Part shown: piece after piece, positions 17,207-25,846 of the stretch
How positions within the stretch are numbered: position 1 is the stretch's first letter
How the letters are laid out: the number at the start of each line of letters is the position of its first letter
Source of the DNA: Fretibacter rubidus
GTDB taxonomy: Bacteria > Pseudomonadota > Alphaproteobacteria > Caulobacterales > Maricaulaceae
DNA length: 64,000 bases
Direction of reading: 5' to 3'
NCBI RefSeq assembly: GCF_041429785.1
Contig: NZ_CP163423.1
Location: 558,001 to 622,000 of the forward strand
The notes under the pieces: model-generated
What the model was told of the DNA's origin: nothing
Database searches by the model: none
The model's input: the letters and a program-made list of their open reading frames with translations, nothing else
Translations under genes and position numbers: made by a program

Positions 17207-17261
17207 AGTTTACGGCGCTTTCTCTTATCAGGCCAGTCTGAATGTCAGGTCGCTTAACCGA

Positions 17262-17882
17262 CTAATCCTGTGCGTCTGACCAAAGCGCGTGTTTTTTCAT
17301 AATCTTTTTAAATAAGTCGCTTTCGACATGGCGGGTTAACCAGATTGATAAAGTTGGAAATCTGGCGTTGAACCAATCAGGTTCTACGGCAGCGAATTGG
17401 CGAATGAACGGAAAAATAGCAATATCTGTAAAACTTTGATTGTTCCCTGACAGATAGGGGTGGTTGCCTAGGCGCGCGTCTAAATTATCCAATATAACAC
17501 TTGCGGCTTGGCGGTGGGATAAGTCGATGTCACCGCGTGCGGCATCGTCTTTGTAACGACTGGCATATTTATAACGGTCGAGGTGATGTTTAAAATCGCC
17601 GTCATTTAACGCCACTAAGTCAGCGTCGAAATTCGCCAACCAATGATGCGGGTCGTTATGATCAAGAGCAAAAAGCGCAATGGCCAAACTCTCGCCAATC
17701 ACGCGGCCGTCCTGAGTGATAAACACAGGGACTGTTCCCTTGGGCGAGGCGTCGAGCATCGCTTGGGGTTTGTCGCGCAGGGCGACTTCGCGGTGCTCAT
17801 AGGTAAGACCTGACACCGATAGAGCCATACGGGCGCGCATGGCATAAGGGCAACGGCGAAAGCTATAAAGAACAGCGGTCAC
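17262..17882 (-). CDS. glutathione S-transferase family protein
   Basis: A 206-residue protein with a thioredoxin-fold N-terminus (LYSFRRCPYAMRARMAL, then GTVPVFI with the cis-Pro and ESLAI, which binds the glutathione gamma-glutamyl part) and an all-helical C-terminal domain. The CPYA segment, close to a glutaredoxin CPYC, suggests a Cys-type GST that forms mixed disulfides. It lies seven bases downstream of trhO on the same strand, so both are probably one transcript. Its substrate is unknown. Confidence 0.85.
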   Translation of the reverse strand: MTAVLYSFRRCPYAMRARMALSVSGLTYEHREVALRDKPQAMLDASPKGTVPVFITQDGRVIGESLAIALFALDHNDPHHWLANFDADLVALNDGDFKHHLDRYKYASRYKDDAARGDIDLSHRQAASVILDNLDARLGNHPYLSGNNQSFTDIAIFPFIRQFAAVEPDWFNARFPTLSIWLTRHVESDLFKKIMKKHALWSDAQD

Positions 17883-17888
17883 GGCGGG

Positions 17889-18812
17889 CTAGGCCTTTCG
17901 CCCGATGTGGTCTTCGCCGCGCGCCTTGGCGAGTGCAATTTGCTTTTGACGCTCCGCAAACCGTGCGCGTTGATCTTCACTCATTTTATTGTGACAGCGA
18001 TGGCAAGACACGCCTTTAACATAAGCGGGATGGTCTTTATCAGCCTCGGTAATTGGATAGCGGCACGCATAACACTGATCATAATGCGATTCTTCTAGCC
18101 CATGTTCGACGGCTACGCGTTGGTCAAACACAAAACACGCACCGTCCCAAAGACTATCTTCTTTGGGCTGGGTTTCTAGATATTTCAAGATGCCGCCTTT
18201 TAGGTGATAAACCTCGTCATAGCCATTTTCCATCATGAAAGAACTCGCCTTTTCACATCTGATGCCGCCTGTGCAGAACATGGCGACTTTGGGTTTTTTC
18301 AGCGTGTCTTTATTCTGGGCGACCCATTCGGGGAACTCGCGAAAGGTTTGCGTATTGGGGTTCAGCGCACCGCGAAATGTGCCTATTTCGACCTCATAAT
18401 CATTGCGTGTATCAATCAGTACAACATCTGGGTCGGATATAATTGCGTTCCAATCATCGGGGTCGACATAGGTGCCCACAGTCTCTGTCGGGTCAACACC
18501 GTCAACGCCGAGCGTCACAATCTCTTTTTTTAAGCGCACTTTCATGCGGTAAAACGGCTTATCACTGGCGTGTGATAATTTGTAATCAAGTGAGGACAGG
18601 CGCGGGTCGGCGCGTAGGAACCGGATGATCTCTGTTATGGCAATCTCGGACCCCGCGATTGTACCGTTGATGCCTTCTCGCGCCAAAAGGATGGTGCCGT
18701 TAAGATCCAGATGCGCACACATATCTTGTAAGGGGCCGCGCAGATCTGCGAAGTCATTTAACCGCGTGAAATGATAAAGCGCAGCGACAGTATAATGTGA
18801 GGGCATAGTCAT
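17889..18812 (-). CDS. trhO: tRNA uridine(34) hydroxylase TrhO (rhodanese-like)
   Basis: From the ATG at 18812 the protein has 307 residues. It has the N-terminal UPF0176-type domain ([18 protein letters not shown]), a rhodanese domain with the active cysteine in [13 protein letters not shown], and a C-terminal Cys-rich part with CYACR and CHRCH that may bind zinc. TrhO proteins make 5-hydroxyuridine at tRNA position 34 using oxygen. An ATG at 18806 is nearly as likely; the longer frame at 18848 adds basic residues with no support. The GST gene follows closely. Confidence 0.93.
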   Translation of the reverse strand: MTMPSHYTVAALYHFTRLNDFADLRGPLQDMCAHLDLNGTILLAREGINGTIAGSEIAITEIIRFLRADPRLSSLDYKLSHASDKPFYRMKVRLKKEIVTLGVDGVDPTETVGTYVDPDDWNAIISDPDVVLIDTRNDYEVEIGTFRGALNPNTQTFREFPEWVAQNKDTLKKPKVAMFCTGGIRCEKASSFMMENGYDEVYHLKGGILKYLETQPKEDSLWDGACFVFDQRVAVEHGLEESHYDQCYACRYPITEADKDHPAYVKGVSCHRCHNKMSEDQRARFAERQKQIALAKARGEDHIGRKA

Positions 18813-18868
18813 GGCGCGCCACCTACACCCGCGCTGACGATAGGTCAATATTGTGCGGAAAAAGAAGA

Positions 18869-19333
18869 CTAACGCAAGGCGGTATTGGCATCCGTGGTCG
18901 TCAGTCTTTCATACATTGGAAGGTCTTCGACAAAATTAATCATGCGTTCTGAAAGCCCGTTTTTACGCATCACATTCGTCATGGCCTTTTTGATAATGTC
19001 CGGATCATTACATGTGGACGATAGCATCTTTAAATCCCGCATGCCTTGGCCTGTCTCTAACTCGCGCGTTAGGCTTTTGACGCTAGAATTAAGAGACATC
19101 AGTTGGAACGGTCCGGGCTGTTTTCCTTGTGCCCAGCTTTCAGCCGCTTTTGATAAATTTCTCAGCGCAGGTTTCGCCCGACTCTCGATACGCGATATGG
19201 CTTTGTCAGATCGTTTTGAAATCCAATCTGCTGTGCAAACTTTTTCAGGGTCTGGCGTTGTCGCGCAAGCTGTGACGATTACGGCGAAAAATCCGCCCGT
19301 GATAATGGATGATAGGCGGCGTGAAAATGTCAT
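18869..19333 (-). CDS. putative lipoprotein, unknown function
   Basis: From the ATG at 19333, preceded by a GGAG ribosome binding site, this is a 154-residue protein. It has a basic start, a hydrophobic stretch and a lipobox-like VTAC at about residues 20-23, so it is probably attached to the membrane by lipid. The rest is helical, with [19 protein letters not shown] and a C-terminal [12 protein letters not shown] do not recognise a family. The start at 19384 would place the signal sequence internally and is less likely. Confidence 0.6.
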   Translation of the reverse strand: MTFSRRLSSIITGGFFAVIVTACATTPDPEKVCTADWISKRSDKAISRIESRAKPALRNLSKAAESWAQGKQPGPFQLMSLNSSVKSLTRELETGQGMRDLKMLSSTCNDPDIIKKAMTNVMRKNGLSERMINFVEDLPMYERLTTTDANTALR

Positions 19334-19416
19334 AGCGAGCTCCAATTGGGCTTTGACTATGTTTGTTTTCGGGCGTTGCTGCAACTGTGTATTTCAGTGA
19401 CTATTGATTGTGGCCT

Positions 19417-19463
19417 GAAAACCGCAGCCCTGCATAAACTGGAGGAGAAATGCAGGGCTGCGG
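19417..19463 (-). terminator. Rho-independent terminator
   Basis: A perfect 14-base stem pairs CCGCAGCCCTGCAT (19422-19435) with ATGCAGGGCTGCGG (19450-19463). On the minus strand the hairpin is followed by TTTTCAGG. It lies downstream of the 19578-19997 gene and probably ends its transcript. Confidence 0.8.
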
Positions 19464-19577
19464 ACAAACCATAACGCGATGAGTGTGGGGTCATCTGCGT
19501 TACAGCTATTGCGGGCTCGCTATATCTGGGGGTAGGGCCACAGATTAGCGGGAAGGCTGCGCTAAGGGGATGTCGCC

Positions 19578-19997
19578 TTAACGCATATGGCGCGCAAAAA
19601 ACTGGTGTATTTGTGTCCATGCGGCGGCGCGGCTTAATCCGTACCGCCTTTGTAAAACACTGGCGAGTTCCGCACGACGGCCAGAAATTTTATCAAGATC
19701 TGTGTCACGGATTTCAGTCCAAAACTGTGTCATGGCGCGCCGCATTTGGGCCGTGTTCTCAAAGCTATCAGCGTCATTCACGATACTGCGTAATATAACA
19801 TCCGCTTTTTCATTTGAAATTTCATAGCAATCCGCAATTGTATCACGCAGCGTGTCTGGCTGGCCTTTAAGGGCCGTTAAATTCTGCGCTGTTGCCAGGC
19901 AGGGCCGCTCTAACACATGGCGCATAATCAACGGCCAGTTACCAGATAGGGCATCCTCTAGGCTGTCTTTAAACGCTGTTGCGGGCATCTGCGTCAT
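19578..19997 (-). CDS. hypothetical protein with CsbD/YjbJ-like C-terminus
   Basis: The 139-residue protein has a helical N-terminal half that I do not recognise. The last 50 residues resemble the small stress proteins CsbD/YjbJ: a Trp (in FWTEI), then LDKISGRRAELASVLQRRYG and a final helix, matching the family pattern of W, DL, I-G-R-L, and QxRYG. CsbD proteins are usually 60-70 residues and stress-induced, without a known activity. Here the unit would be fused to an extra domain. It is monocistronic, with a strong terminator after it. Confidence 0.55.
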   Translation of the reverse strand: MTQMPATAFKDSLEDALSGNWPLIMRHVLERPCLATAQNLTALKGQPDTLRDTIADCYEISNEKADVILRSIVNDADSFENTAQMRRAMTQFWTEIRDTDLDKISGRRAELASVLQRRYGLSRAAAWTQIHQFFARHMR

Positions 19998-20189
19998 GAT
20001 TATCTCCGTCGCGGCGACCTGCGGTCGTCGGGCCTTATAAAATTTACAAACGTGTGATTCAAAAATCCAACTATGGTGTTGCCAGCGCAGTCATGTCATA
20101 AGGGACAGGCTACGGGCAGTGAATCACAGTGATGCGAATGTGTAGGGACAGAGCGCGCTAAACCTTCCACCCTGGATAATGGAGCGTCT

Positions 20190-21860
20190 GTGGGGGCAAC
20201 CAAAGACATAATCGTCGGACATAACGGCGCCCTGCCACGGTCTGACGACCCTGCGCTAGAGGCTAGTGTTCATGATGCTTTGGCCCGTATTTTAACGCAT
20301 AAGCAGTTTAAAGATACGACACGATTAAAGCGCTTTCTGACCTATGTCGTGGACGAAGCCTTGGCGGGGCGTTCAGACAGACTAAAGGGATACTCCATTG
20401 GTTTAGAGGTGTTTGACAGGCCTGAGGATTTTGATCCGCAAGCAGATACAATTGTTCGCGTGCAGGCGGGACAATTGCGCCGCCGCCTTGATTTATATTA
20501 TTCCACAGATGGGCGATCAGACCCGTTGCGTATATTGCTCCCAAAGGGCAGCTATGTGCCCGTATTTGAACGGCGCCAATCGGCGCTTCCAGCACCAAGC
20601 GAGGCTGAGCCAACGGACGCATCAACGCCGCGTTCGGCAGATAGTGATGCGGGTTTAGAGGCTGAAAACGTACGACCGGGGATCTATGTGCCGACGTTTT
20701 CTGATCTTTCTAAAGAGCCTGATAGTGTTCATTTTGCCGAGGGCTTAACAGCTGAAGTCATTAATGCGCTCGTGCAGTTTCGGTATCTACGGATCATTGC
20801 AGGGACAAGTCGTATTGAGACCCGTGAGAATCCAGCGCTAGAAGATATCAAAACACGGTTAAGCGCAGATTTTATTCTAACGGGCAGTGTGCGTCGTCAA
20901 AAAGATTTAGTGCGTGTATCGATAAATTTGATTGCGTCTAAAACGGGCGAGCATGTGATGAGTAAGATTTTTGACCGTGAATGCACGCCTGATAACCTTT
21001 TTGAAATCCAAGAAGAAATTGCATCCTATACAGCGGCAAGTGTCGGTGCTCCCTTCGGTGCGGTAAATCGGTACAACCGCCGTTTGCCCTCTGGCGTGGC
21101 CAATAATATGAACGGCTATGTGGCGTTACTTCAATTTTACAATATGGGTTTGACTGGCAGCGGTGCCCATGCAGCGCAGATGTTAAAGTCCCTAAAAGAG
21201 GTGACTGAAACAACCCCGATGTTTTCATCGGCTTGGGCAGCTTTGTCGCTCACCCATGCTTTTTTTATTGCACAAGCAGCCCCCAATACGGGTTATCAAG
21301 GCCATATAGACGAAGCGTTGCGCTGTGCGCATAAAGCTGTGACCCTTGACCGCGATAATTCACTAGCGTTTTTTGCGGAATTTGTAGCGGCTTTTCATGC
21401 GGGGGATTTTACCACTTATGAAACGTCTGCGCGGCGGGCTTTAACATTAAACCCCAATGACTATAACCTTCTAACCTATTATGCGATTACACGTGCGGTT
21501 CGCGGCGAAGTTGAAGTTGCTCGCGCCTATATTGCGTCGGCACGGGAGTTGATTGCGACGCCGCCTGAATGGTTCTTTGTGGCCAATGCAGTGTGTGATT
21601 TCACCGAAAAACGCTTTGACGATATTTTGTCTTATACCAAGCCCTTATCGCCAAGCTCTCCTGTTGGGCTTATTTTATTTCGCATAGCGGCGGCTGGGGC
21701 TGTTGGCCGTGTTGAAGAGGTCAAAACGTTACGGGATACATTATCGACCGCGCGCCCCAATGTCTTTGAAGGGGCATTGGAGACGTTCAGAATATGGCAT
21801 CCAACAGACAGCTTATTTGACGCTGTAAAGCGTGGTTGGACTAAGGCGATGAAAAGCTAG
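20190..21860 (+). CDS. TolB-like/TPR protein with N-terminal regulatory-type domain
   Basis: This 556-residue protein begins at a GTG. Residues about 20-130 form a domain rich in basic residues (RLKRFLTYVVDEALAGRSDR, then GYSIGLEVFDRP and VQAGQLRRRLDLYY), which I know from alphaproteobacterial proteins that join it to TolB-like and TPR parts. Residues about 165-290 match the TolB N-terminal-like unit (HFAEGLTAEVINAL, ADFILTGSVRR). The rest are TPR-like helices (AHKAVTLDRDNSLAFFAEFV, RALTLNPNDYNLL). Such proteins may sense or scaffold; no catalytic motif is seen. It stands alone. Confidence 0.65.
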   Translation: MGATKDIIVGHNGALPRSDDPALEASVHDALARILTHKQFKDTTRLKRFLTYVVDEALAGRSDRLKGYSIGLEVFDRPEDFDPQADTIVRVQAGQLRRRLDLYYSTDGRSDPLRILLPKGSYVPVFERRQSALPAPSEAEPTDASTPRSADSDAGLEAENVRPGIYVPTFSDLSKEPDSVHFAEGLTAEVINALVQFRYLRIIAGTSRIETRENPALEDIKTRLSADFILTGSVRRQKDLVRVSINLIASKTGEHVMSKIFDRECTPDNLFEIQEEIASYTAASVGAPFGAVNRYNRRLPSGVANNMNGYVALLQFYNMGLTGSGAHAAQMLKSLKEVTETTPMFSSAWAALSLTHAFFIAQAAPNTGYQGHIDEALRCAHKAVTLDRDNSLAFFAEFVAAFHAGDFTTYETSARRALTLNPNDYNLLTYYAITRAVRGEVEVARAYIASARELIATPPEWFFVANAVCDFTEKRFDDILSYTKPLSPSSPVGLILFRIAAAGAVGRVEEVKTLRDTLSTARPNVFEGALETFRIWHPTDSLFDAVKRGWTKAMKS

Positions 21861-21925
21861 CGGGTTAGACGCTTAAAGCAGCGGATTGCGCTGGTTTGGC
21901 GCATTTTAAATGAGTTGACGAAGTT

Positions 21926-21999
21926 TGGAGGCACCACCCGGAATCGAACCGGGGTACACGGATTTGCAATCCGCTGCGTCACCACTCCGCCATGGTGCC
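21926..21999 (-). tRNA. tRNA-Cys (GCA)
   Basis: On the minus strand a cloverleaf runs from GGCACCA to TGGTGCC with discriminator T and an encoded CCA. The anticodon loop TTGCAAA gives anticodon GCA, and the T arm has GGTTCGATTCC. The total is 74 bases including CCA. Confidence 0.95.
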
Positions 22000-22049
22000 T
22001 CACTGTGGCGTGCTATAGCGCTGCCGCGACGGGGGCGCAACGGGGTATT

Positions 22050-22397
22050 TTATTCTTTTCTTGCGCTGTGATGCGTGACACCTGCTTTTTCAAGCTCACG
22101 CCCTAAACGGCCTGTTAAAAAGCAAAACAGCATCTTAAAATCACTGCCCAGCGACCAGAGCGGATAGGTAAATGTGGCGGGACGGTTTTTCTCTACCAGC
22201 ATATGTGCCAGCCATGCAAAGGCGTAACCACAGACCAAAGCTAGCGCAATAAACGCCCAAGCACCCGTTGCCACTGCTGCGAGCAATATAATAATTGCAA
22301 GGCCAGTCCCAACGTAATGCAGCGCGCGTGTTGCCGGCGCGCTGTGTTCGCGTAAGTAATGCGGCCAAAAGGCGTCAAAGCTTGTATAATCGCGCAT
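22050..22397 (-). CDS. DUF962 (Mpo1-like) membrane protein
   Basis: From the ATG at 22397, which follows a good GGAGCC ribosome binding site, the protein has 115 residues. It starts with FDAFWPHYLREHSAPATRAL, the typical DUF962 opening with conserved His, followed by LHYVGTG, two close hydrophobic helices, and HMLVEKNRPATF with another conserved His. The yeast member Mpo1 is a dioxygenase acting on 2-hydroxy fatty acids; the conserved His residues fit metal binding. The role in this organism is unknown. A start at 22415 adds six residues. Confidence 0.85.
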   Translation of the reverse strand: MRDYTSFDAFWPHYLREHSAPATRALHYVGTGLAIIILLAAVATGAWAFIALALVCGYAFAWLAHMLVEKNRPATFTYPLWSLGSDFKMLFCFLTGRLGRELEKAGVTHHSARKE

Positions 22398-22484
22398 GAA
22401 GGCTCCTATTCTCACGCAAAGCTAGCCAAATCTGAATCAATCGTCAATTTTTATGGCTATGTTAACGCGGCATTAACCTTGTTC

Positions 22485-22565
22485 GTTAATATAGGTTATG
22501 TCTTCTCTTGGAGACACCCACCATTCACCTAATACCTTCGGAGCCCTTGTGGCTCCTTTTTTTTT
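22485..22565 (+). ncRNA. possible small RNA ending in a terminator
   Basis: A short conserved-looking stretch after an AT-rich promoter-like segment (TTAACG...TAATAT) contains a small hairpin GTCT...AGAC and ends in the terminator at 22540-22565. No neighbouring plus-strand gene needs this terminator, so a small RNA is the simplest reading. A 30-codon ORF (ATG at 22498) covers the same bases but has poor protein character. Confidence 0.3.
22540..22565 (+). terminator. Rho-independent terminator
   Basis: GGAGCC (22540-22545) and GGCTCC (22551-22556) form a six-base stem with a CTTGT loop, followed by nine T residues. This is a textbook terminator on the plus strand. Confidence 0.85.
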
Positions 22566-22698
22566 GCTGAATGCGCAGCGTGAAATTTGATAGTTGTAGG
22601 GGAACGCTAGTCAAAATTTTTCACATATTTAGCTAAAATTACGCTTGTAACGCCTGGGGAATCTCTGCTAAAGGGCGCTCCTACCTGATATGGTCTAT

Positions 22699-22774
22699 TC
22701 CGCAATAGCTCAGTTGGTAGAGCAGCTGACTGTTAATCAGCTTGTCGCAGGTTCGAGTCCTGCTTGCGGAGCCA
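22699..22774 (+). tRNA. tRNA-Asn (GTT), integration target
   Basis: A 76-base cloverleaf with acceptor stem TCCGCAA/TTGCGGA, discriminator G and an encoded CCA. The anticodon loop CTGTTAATC shows anticodon GTT. The T arm is GGTTCGAGTCC. The integrase gene begins 136 bases further on, in the same orientation, so the 3' end of this gene is the likely attachment site. Confidence 0.95.
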
Positions 22775-22864
22775 TCCTTTCCCTCGCGGAATTTACCTAA
22801 CTCATTGAAATCGCAATATATTATAATTTGGATTAGGTCCACTTTTGCGTGAAACTGTGTTATT

Positions 22865-22895
22865 GTGCCCCAAAACGTGCCCCTAATCGTGCCCC
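22865..22895 (+). repeat. three GTGCCCC direct repeats, 12 bp apart
   Basis: GTGCCCC occurs at 22865, 22877 and 22889, each exactly 12 bases from the next, just before the integrase start. Regular direct repeats beside an integrase and its attachment site are typical of arm-type binding sites for the recombinase or an excision factor. They also overlap the expected integrase promoter, so binding could limit its own expression. Confidence 0.5.
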
Positions 22896-22910
22896 AAAAG
22901 GAGCAATGAT

Positions 22911-24308
22911 ATGGCGAACTATGAGAATCGGTACTTGTACCAAAGAGGTAAGGCCTGGAACTATAAACGAAGAGTTCCCAGTAAGTATAAACACGTGGAC
23001 GCACGCTCAAAAGTCAGAGCTTCCCTTGAGACTAAATCACTAGATATTGCTAGAATTCGACGCGACGCAATGGAACGCGCCGATGAGGCTTATTGGGCGG
23101 CTCTTGCCAATGATGCTTCAGCAAACCAAGGAGTCACGGAAGCCACCCTGCGTGTGCAATCTCTTCATTATCAAGCCGCCAAAGCGAAAGCTTTGACATA
23201 CGGGTTCATCTACAAAACGGCTCAAGAGATTTATGATGATCGCAATATAGACGATGCCAAAGGCCGTGTTATGGCACTGGCCGAACAGTTCGACATTCCT
23301 AAAGAAAAGCCTCCTACGCTTGAAACCAAAGCGCTGCTTGGGGGGATTGAAAAACCCAAGCGCGAGGACCGCACGATTTCCCAATGCTTTACATTTTACG
23401 TCAATGAGATTGAGTTCGATGCCCAATTGAAGAAATCGCCCGCACAACGGAAGTCTTGGGAAAATTCAAAACGAACCTCTATCGATTACTTCATCAAAGT
23501 CATTGGCGATATTGGAATGACAGAAATCACTCGTGACCACGCCATCACCTTTAGAAACTGGTGGGCCGACAGAATCAAAAATGGGGACGAAAACGGCAAA
23601 CGACCCACGCCCTACACGGCTAACCGGCGTATCGGAAACATGCGCACCTTATATTCGCAATACTTTACCTTTATCGGCGAAGAAGACCGCGTCAACCCCT
23701 TCCGAAAACTGTCATTCAAAGACAATGACAAAAACAAGAGAAAACGCCCGCCATTCAGCATCAATTGGATGCGAAACAATATCCTTAGACCGGGCGCTTT
23801 AGAGGGCTTGAACGCGCAAGCTCGCAATATTTTTCTGGCTATTATTGAAACCGGAGCTCGGCCAAGTGAGATATGCAATCTGCTGCCTGAAAACATCCAC
23901 CTCAATCACGACGTTCCTTATGTTGAAATCAGAGAGCGGTCTAACCGAGAGGTAAAGGCCTCCGCTTCAAACAGAGATATTCCGCTGCTCGGCGTATCGT
24001 TGGAAGCCATGAGGGCTCATCCGGAAGGATTTCCTCGATATTTTGATAAAGATACACACCTATCCAATACGCTGATGAAGTTTTTTCAAGACAACAGTCT
24101 TTTAGAAAGCGAGAAACACACAATCTACTCTGTGCGCCATTCATTTGAGGACCGTATGCTGGAAGCAGGTATTGATCACGATCTGCGCTGCACGCTAATG
24201 GGTCATAAACTGAAGCGACCTCTTTATGGTTCTGGTGGATCTCTTGCTTATAAAAGAGATGAATTGTCGAAAATTGTCCATCCATATGATGATCAGTTAT
24301 TCATCTAA
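22911..24308 (+). CDS. int: tyrosine recombinase/integrase
   Basis: The 465-residue protein has a basic N-terminal part (YENRYLYQRGKAWNYKRRVP), a core-binding domain around residues 140-250, and a C-terminal catalytic domain. The first catalytic Arg lies in ETGARPSEICNLL. The second box is YSVRHSFEDRM, then LMGHK and the probable nucleophile Tyr in RPLYGSGG. The length fits a full integrase. It sits right behind tRNA-Asn in the same direction, as expected for the enzyme that inserts this element. A ribosome binding site AAAGGAG lies before the ATG. Confidence 0.92.
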   Translation: MANYENRYLYQRGKAWNYKRRVPSKYKHVDARSKVRASLETKSLDIARIRRDAMERADEAYWAALANDASANQGVTEATLRVQSLHYQAAKAKALTYGFIYKTAQEIYDDRNIDDAKGRVMALAEQFDIPKEKPPTLETKALLGGIEKPKREDRTISQCFTFYVNEIEFDAQLKKSPAQRKSWENSKRTSIDYFIKVIGDIGMTEITRDHAITFRNWWADRIKNGDENGKRPTPYTANRRIGNMRTLYSQYFTFIGEEDRVNPFRKLSFKDNDKNKRKRPPFSINWMRNNILRPGALEGLNAQARNIFLAIIETGARPSEICNLLPENIHLNHDVPYVEIRERSNREVKASASNRDIPLLGVSLEAMRAHPEGFPRYFDKDTHLSNTLMKFFQDNSLLESEKHTIYSVRHSFEDRMLEAGIDHDLRCTLMGHKLKRPLYGSGGSLAYKRDELSKIVHPYDDQLFI

Positions 24309-24351
24309 AAAGAAAGACAACAAAATCGGAGAAATATCCCCATTGCGGACG

Positions 24352-25194
24352 TTAGCCAAGCTGGCGGAATGCCTTCAGATATGCACGGCTGATAGGCAGA
24401 GTATCTTTGATATCTTTCAAGTGAAGTTGCCCAGTATCATTTCTCCTCCTGTCAATGTGGCTAAGGAAGGCTAGGTTGACGATCGTGGAGCGATGAGTTT
24501 GCGCAAATGCTTTAGGGTCTAGCTGTTTTAGGAGGGCCTTTAATGGCGACCTGATCAGGCCTTCCGAATATGCCCCTGTTTGGTTGCGCCACAATACTCG
24601 TGTGTATTTCCCGTCAGATTGAAAATAGGCAATATCTTCAACGGCTATAATATGGATTTTTGCTCCCACACGAATACGTATCGAAGTGCTGTATTCTGTT
24701 GATTGAGGCTCTTGCAGTTTCTGGCGCAGAGTCTCGATCAAAGACTGACTTTTACTTTGGTTGCGTTCAAAATTAATTTTCTGTTCTTGAGCAAGGTCTT
24801 CTTTTTGCCGAACCAAAGCTCCTAAAGCGACCCAAGGCGCAACTAACAACCCTATGAAGGTCACAAAACCAAACTCCATGAGTCGGTCACCATCTCGCCA
24901 AAAATATGGCCAATCTGCGGCTGGTGTGGTGACTCCCCAAAGGATCAACGTGGTCAAGGGAACCATGCAAGCAACGGCCAGCACTTGATAAACCCAGCGC
25001 GCGCCATATCGAATTTTCACAGACGGTCGGGAAAAAGTCTCGAATGCCACGAGTGTAGTCATACCTACGATTAGCGTTCGAAAGACGAACCATGGCACGC
25101 CGTTGTTGAAGGCAATATCTATCAGATACCCTATCCCCGCACTCAATAGGGCTATGAAACGAATGTGTCTGAAAATCTTTTGGTGTGTCAGCAA
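24352..25194 (-). CDS. membrane-anchored LytTR transcriptional regulator
   Basis: I place the start at the TTG at 25194, because GGAGAAG lies just before it and it comes 14 bases after the upstream gene ends. This gives 280 residues; the ATG-like start at 25299 would run 90 bases into that gene. The N-terminal half has about four hydrophobic helices. A linker follows, then the C-terminal LytTR domain (about residues 185-280): IIAVEDIAYFQSDGKYTRVL, a loop, AFAQTHRSTIVNL and LPISRAYLKAFRQL. LytTR domains bind direct repeats in promoters. The membrane part and the co-transcribed small membrane protein suggest control by a membrane signal. Confidence 0.85.
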   Translation of the reverse strand: MLTHQKIFRHIRFIALLSAGIGYLIDIAFNNGVPWFVFRTLIVGMTTLVAFETFSRPSVKIRYGARWVYQVLAVACMVPLTTLILWGVTTPAADWPYFWRDGDRLMEFGFVTFIGLLVAPWVALGALVRQKEDLAQEQKINFERNQSKSQSLIETLRQKLQEPQSTEYSTSIRIRVGAKIHIIAVEDIAYFQSDGKYTRVLWRNQTGAYSEGLIRSPLKALLKQLDPKAFAQTHRSTIVNLAFLSHIDRRRNDTGQLHLKDIKDTLPISRAYLKAFRQLG

Positions 25195-25208
25195 GACTTC
25201 TCCATGGT

Positions 25209-25613
25209 TTACCGAATGAAATAAGACTTTAGAACGAAACGCCACGGAATGAACGCGAAAAAGATGACCACTGTTATACATGCCCAAATGTTCTCCCAAG
25301 AGACGCTATCGGCCGTTCCTGAAATTATCAAAGGCAAAGCAAACGAAATCATGAAGATGAACTTCCATAAAATCTCAAACAACAACAATGGTAACATTTT
25401 CACAGGCTTAAAGATGCCTATAACGGACAGTAACCCTAATGCAGCTAACATGCTCTGCGATGCTGGACCGGAGTGCGCTTGAACCAGGTCGTGTGAAATA
25501 ATGTAAGGCCAAACAACCACCGCAAGACCTATTGCCATAATGATGTAAGGCACCCTCAAGACGTGTCGTCGCCGAGCGCTGATTGTAAGTTCTGCTGCAG
25601 ATTCTGAAATCAC
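25209..25613 (-). CDS. small four-helix membrane protein next to LytTR regulator
   Basis: The 134-residue protein has a short polar start and four hydrophobic segments (about residues 20-40, 53-70, 74-97 and 108-127). No family is recognised. It is upstream of, and 14 bases from, the LytTR gene on the same strand, and some LytTR regulators work with a membrane protein that holds them inactive. It could play that role, but this is inferred from position only. It is divergent from the DUF4386 gene. Confidence 0.6.
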   Translation of the reverse strand: MISESAAELTISARRRHVLRVPYIIMAIGLAVVVWPYIISHDLVQAHSGPASQSMLAALGLLSVIGIFKPVKMLPLLLFEILWKFIFMISFALPLIISGTADSVSWENIWACITVVIFFAFIPWRFVLKSYFIR

Positions 25614-25846
25614 TATAAATATCCTAAATTAATTACGACTGATTTTCTTAAAAAATTTACCTGTCTCAAGCCCGATATTGGTTGAATGGTGGTTTTAAGG
25701 GTATCAATGGTTTGTGGGTCGTGGCCAGATTTGGTGACGTCACAGGACCGCTCCGTTCAACCCCTCTATTCAGCCGTTCATACCCATCAGTTCTTGAGAA
25801 TTATTATAAAAATCAGAAACTCGTCATATTCAAAAATGGTGATGAT

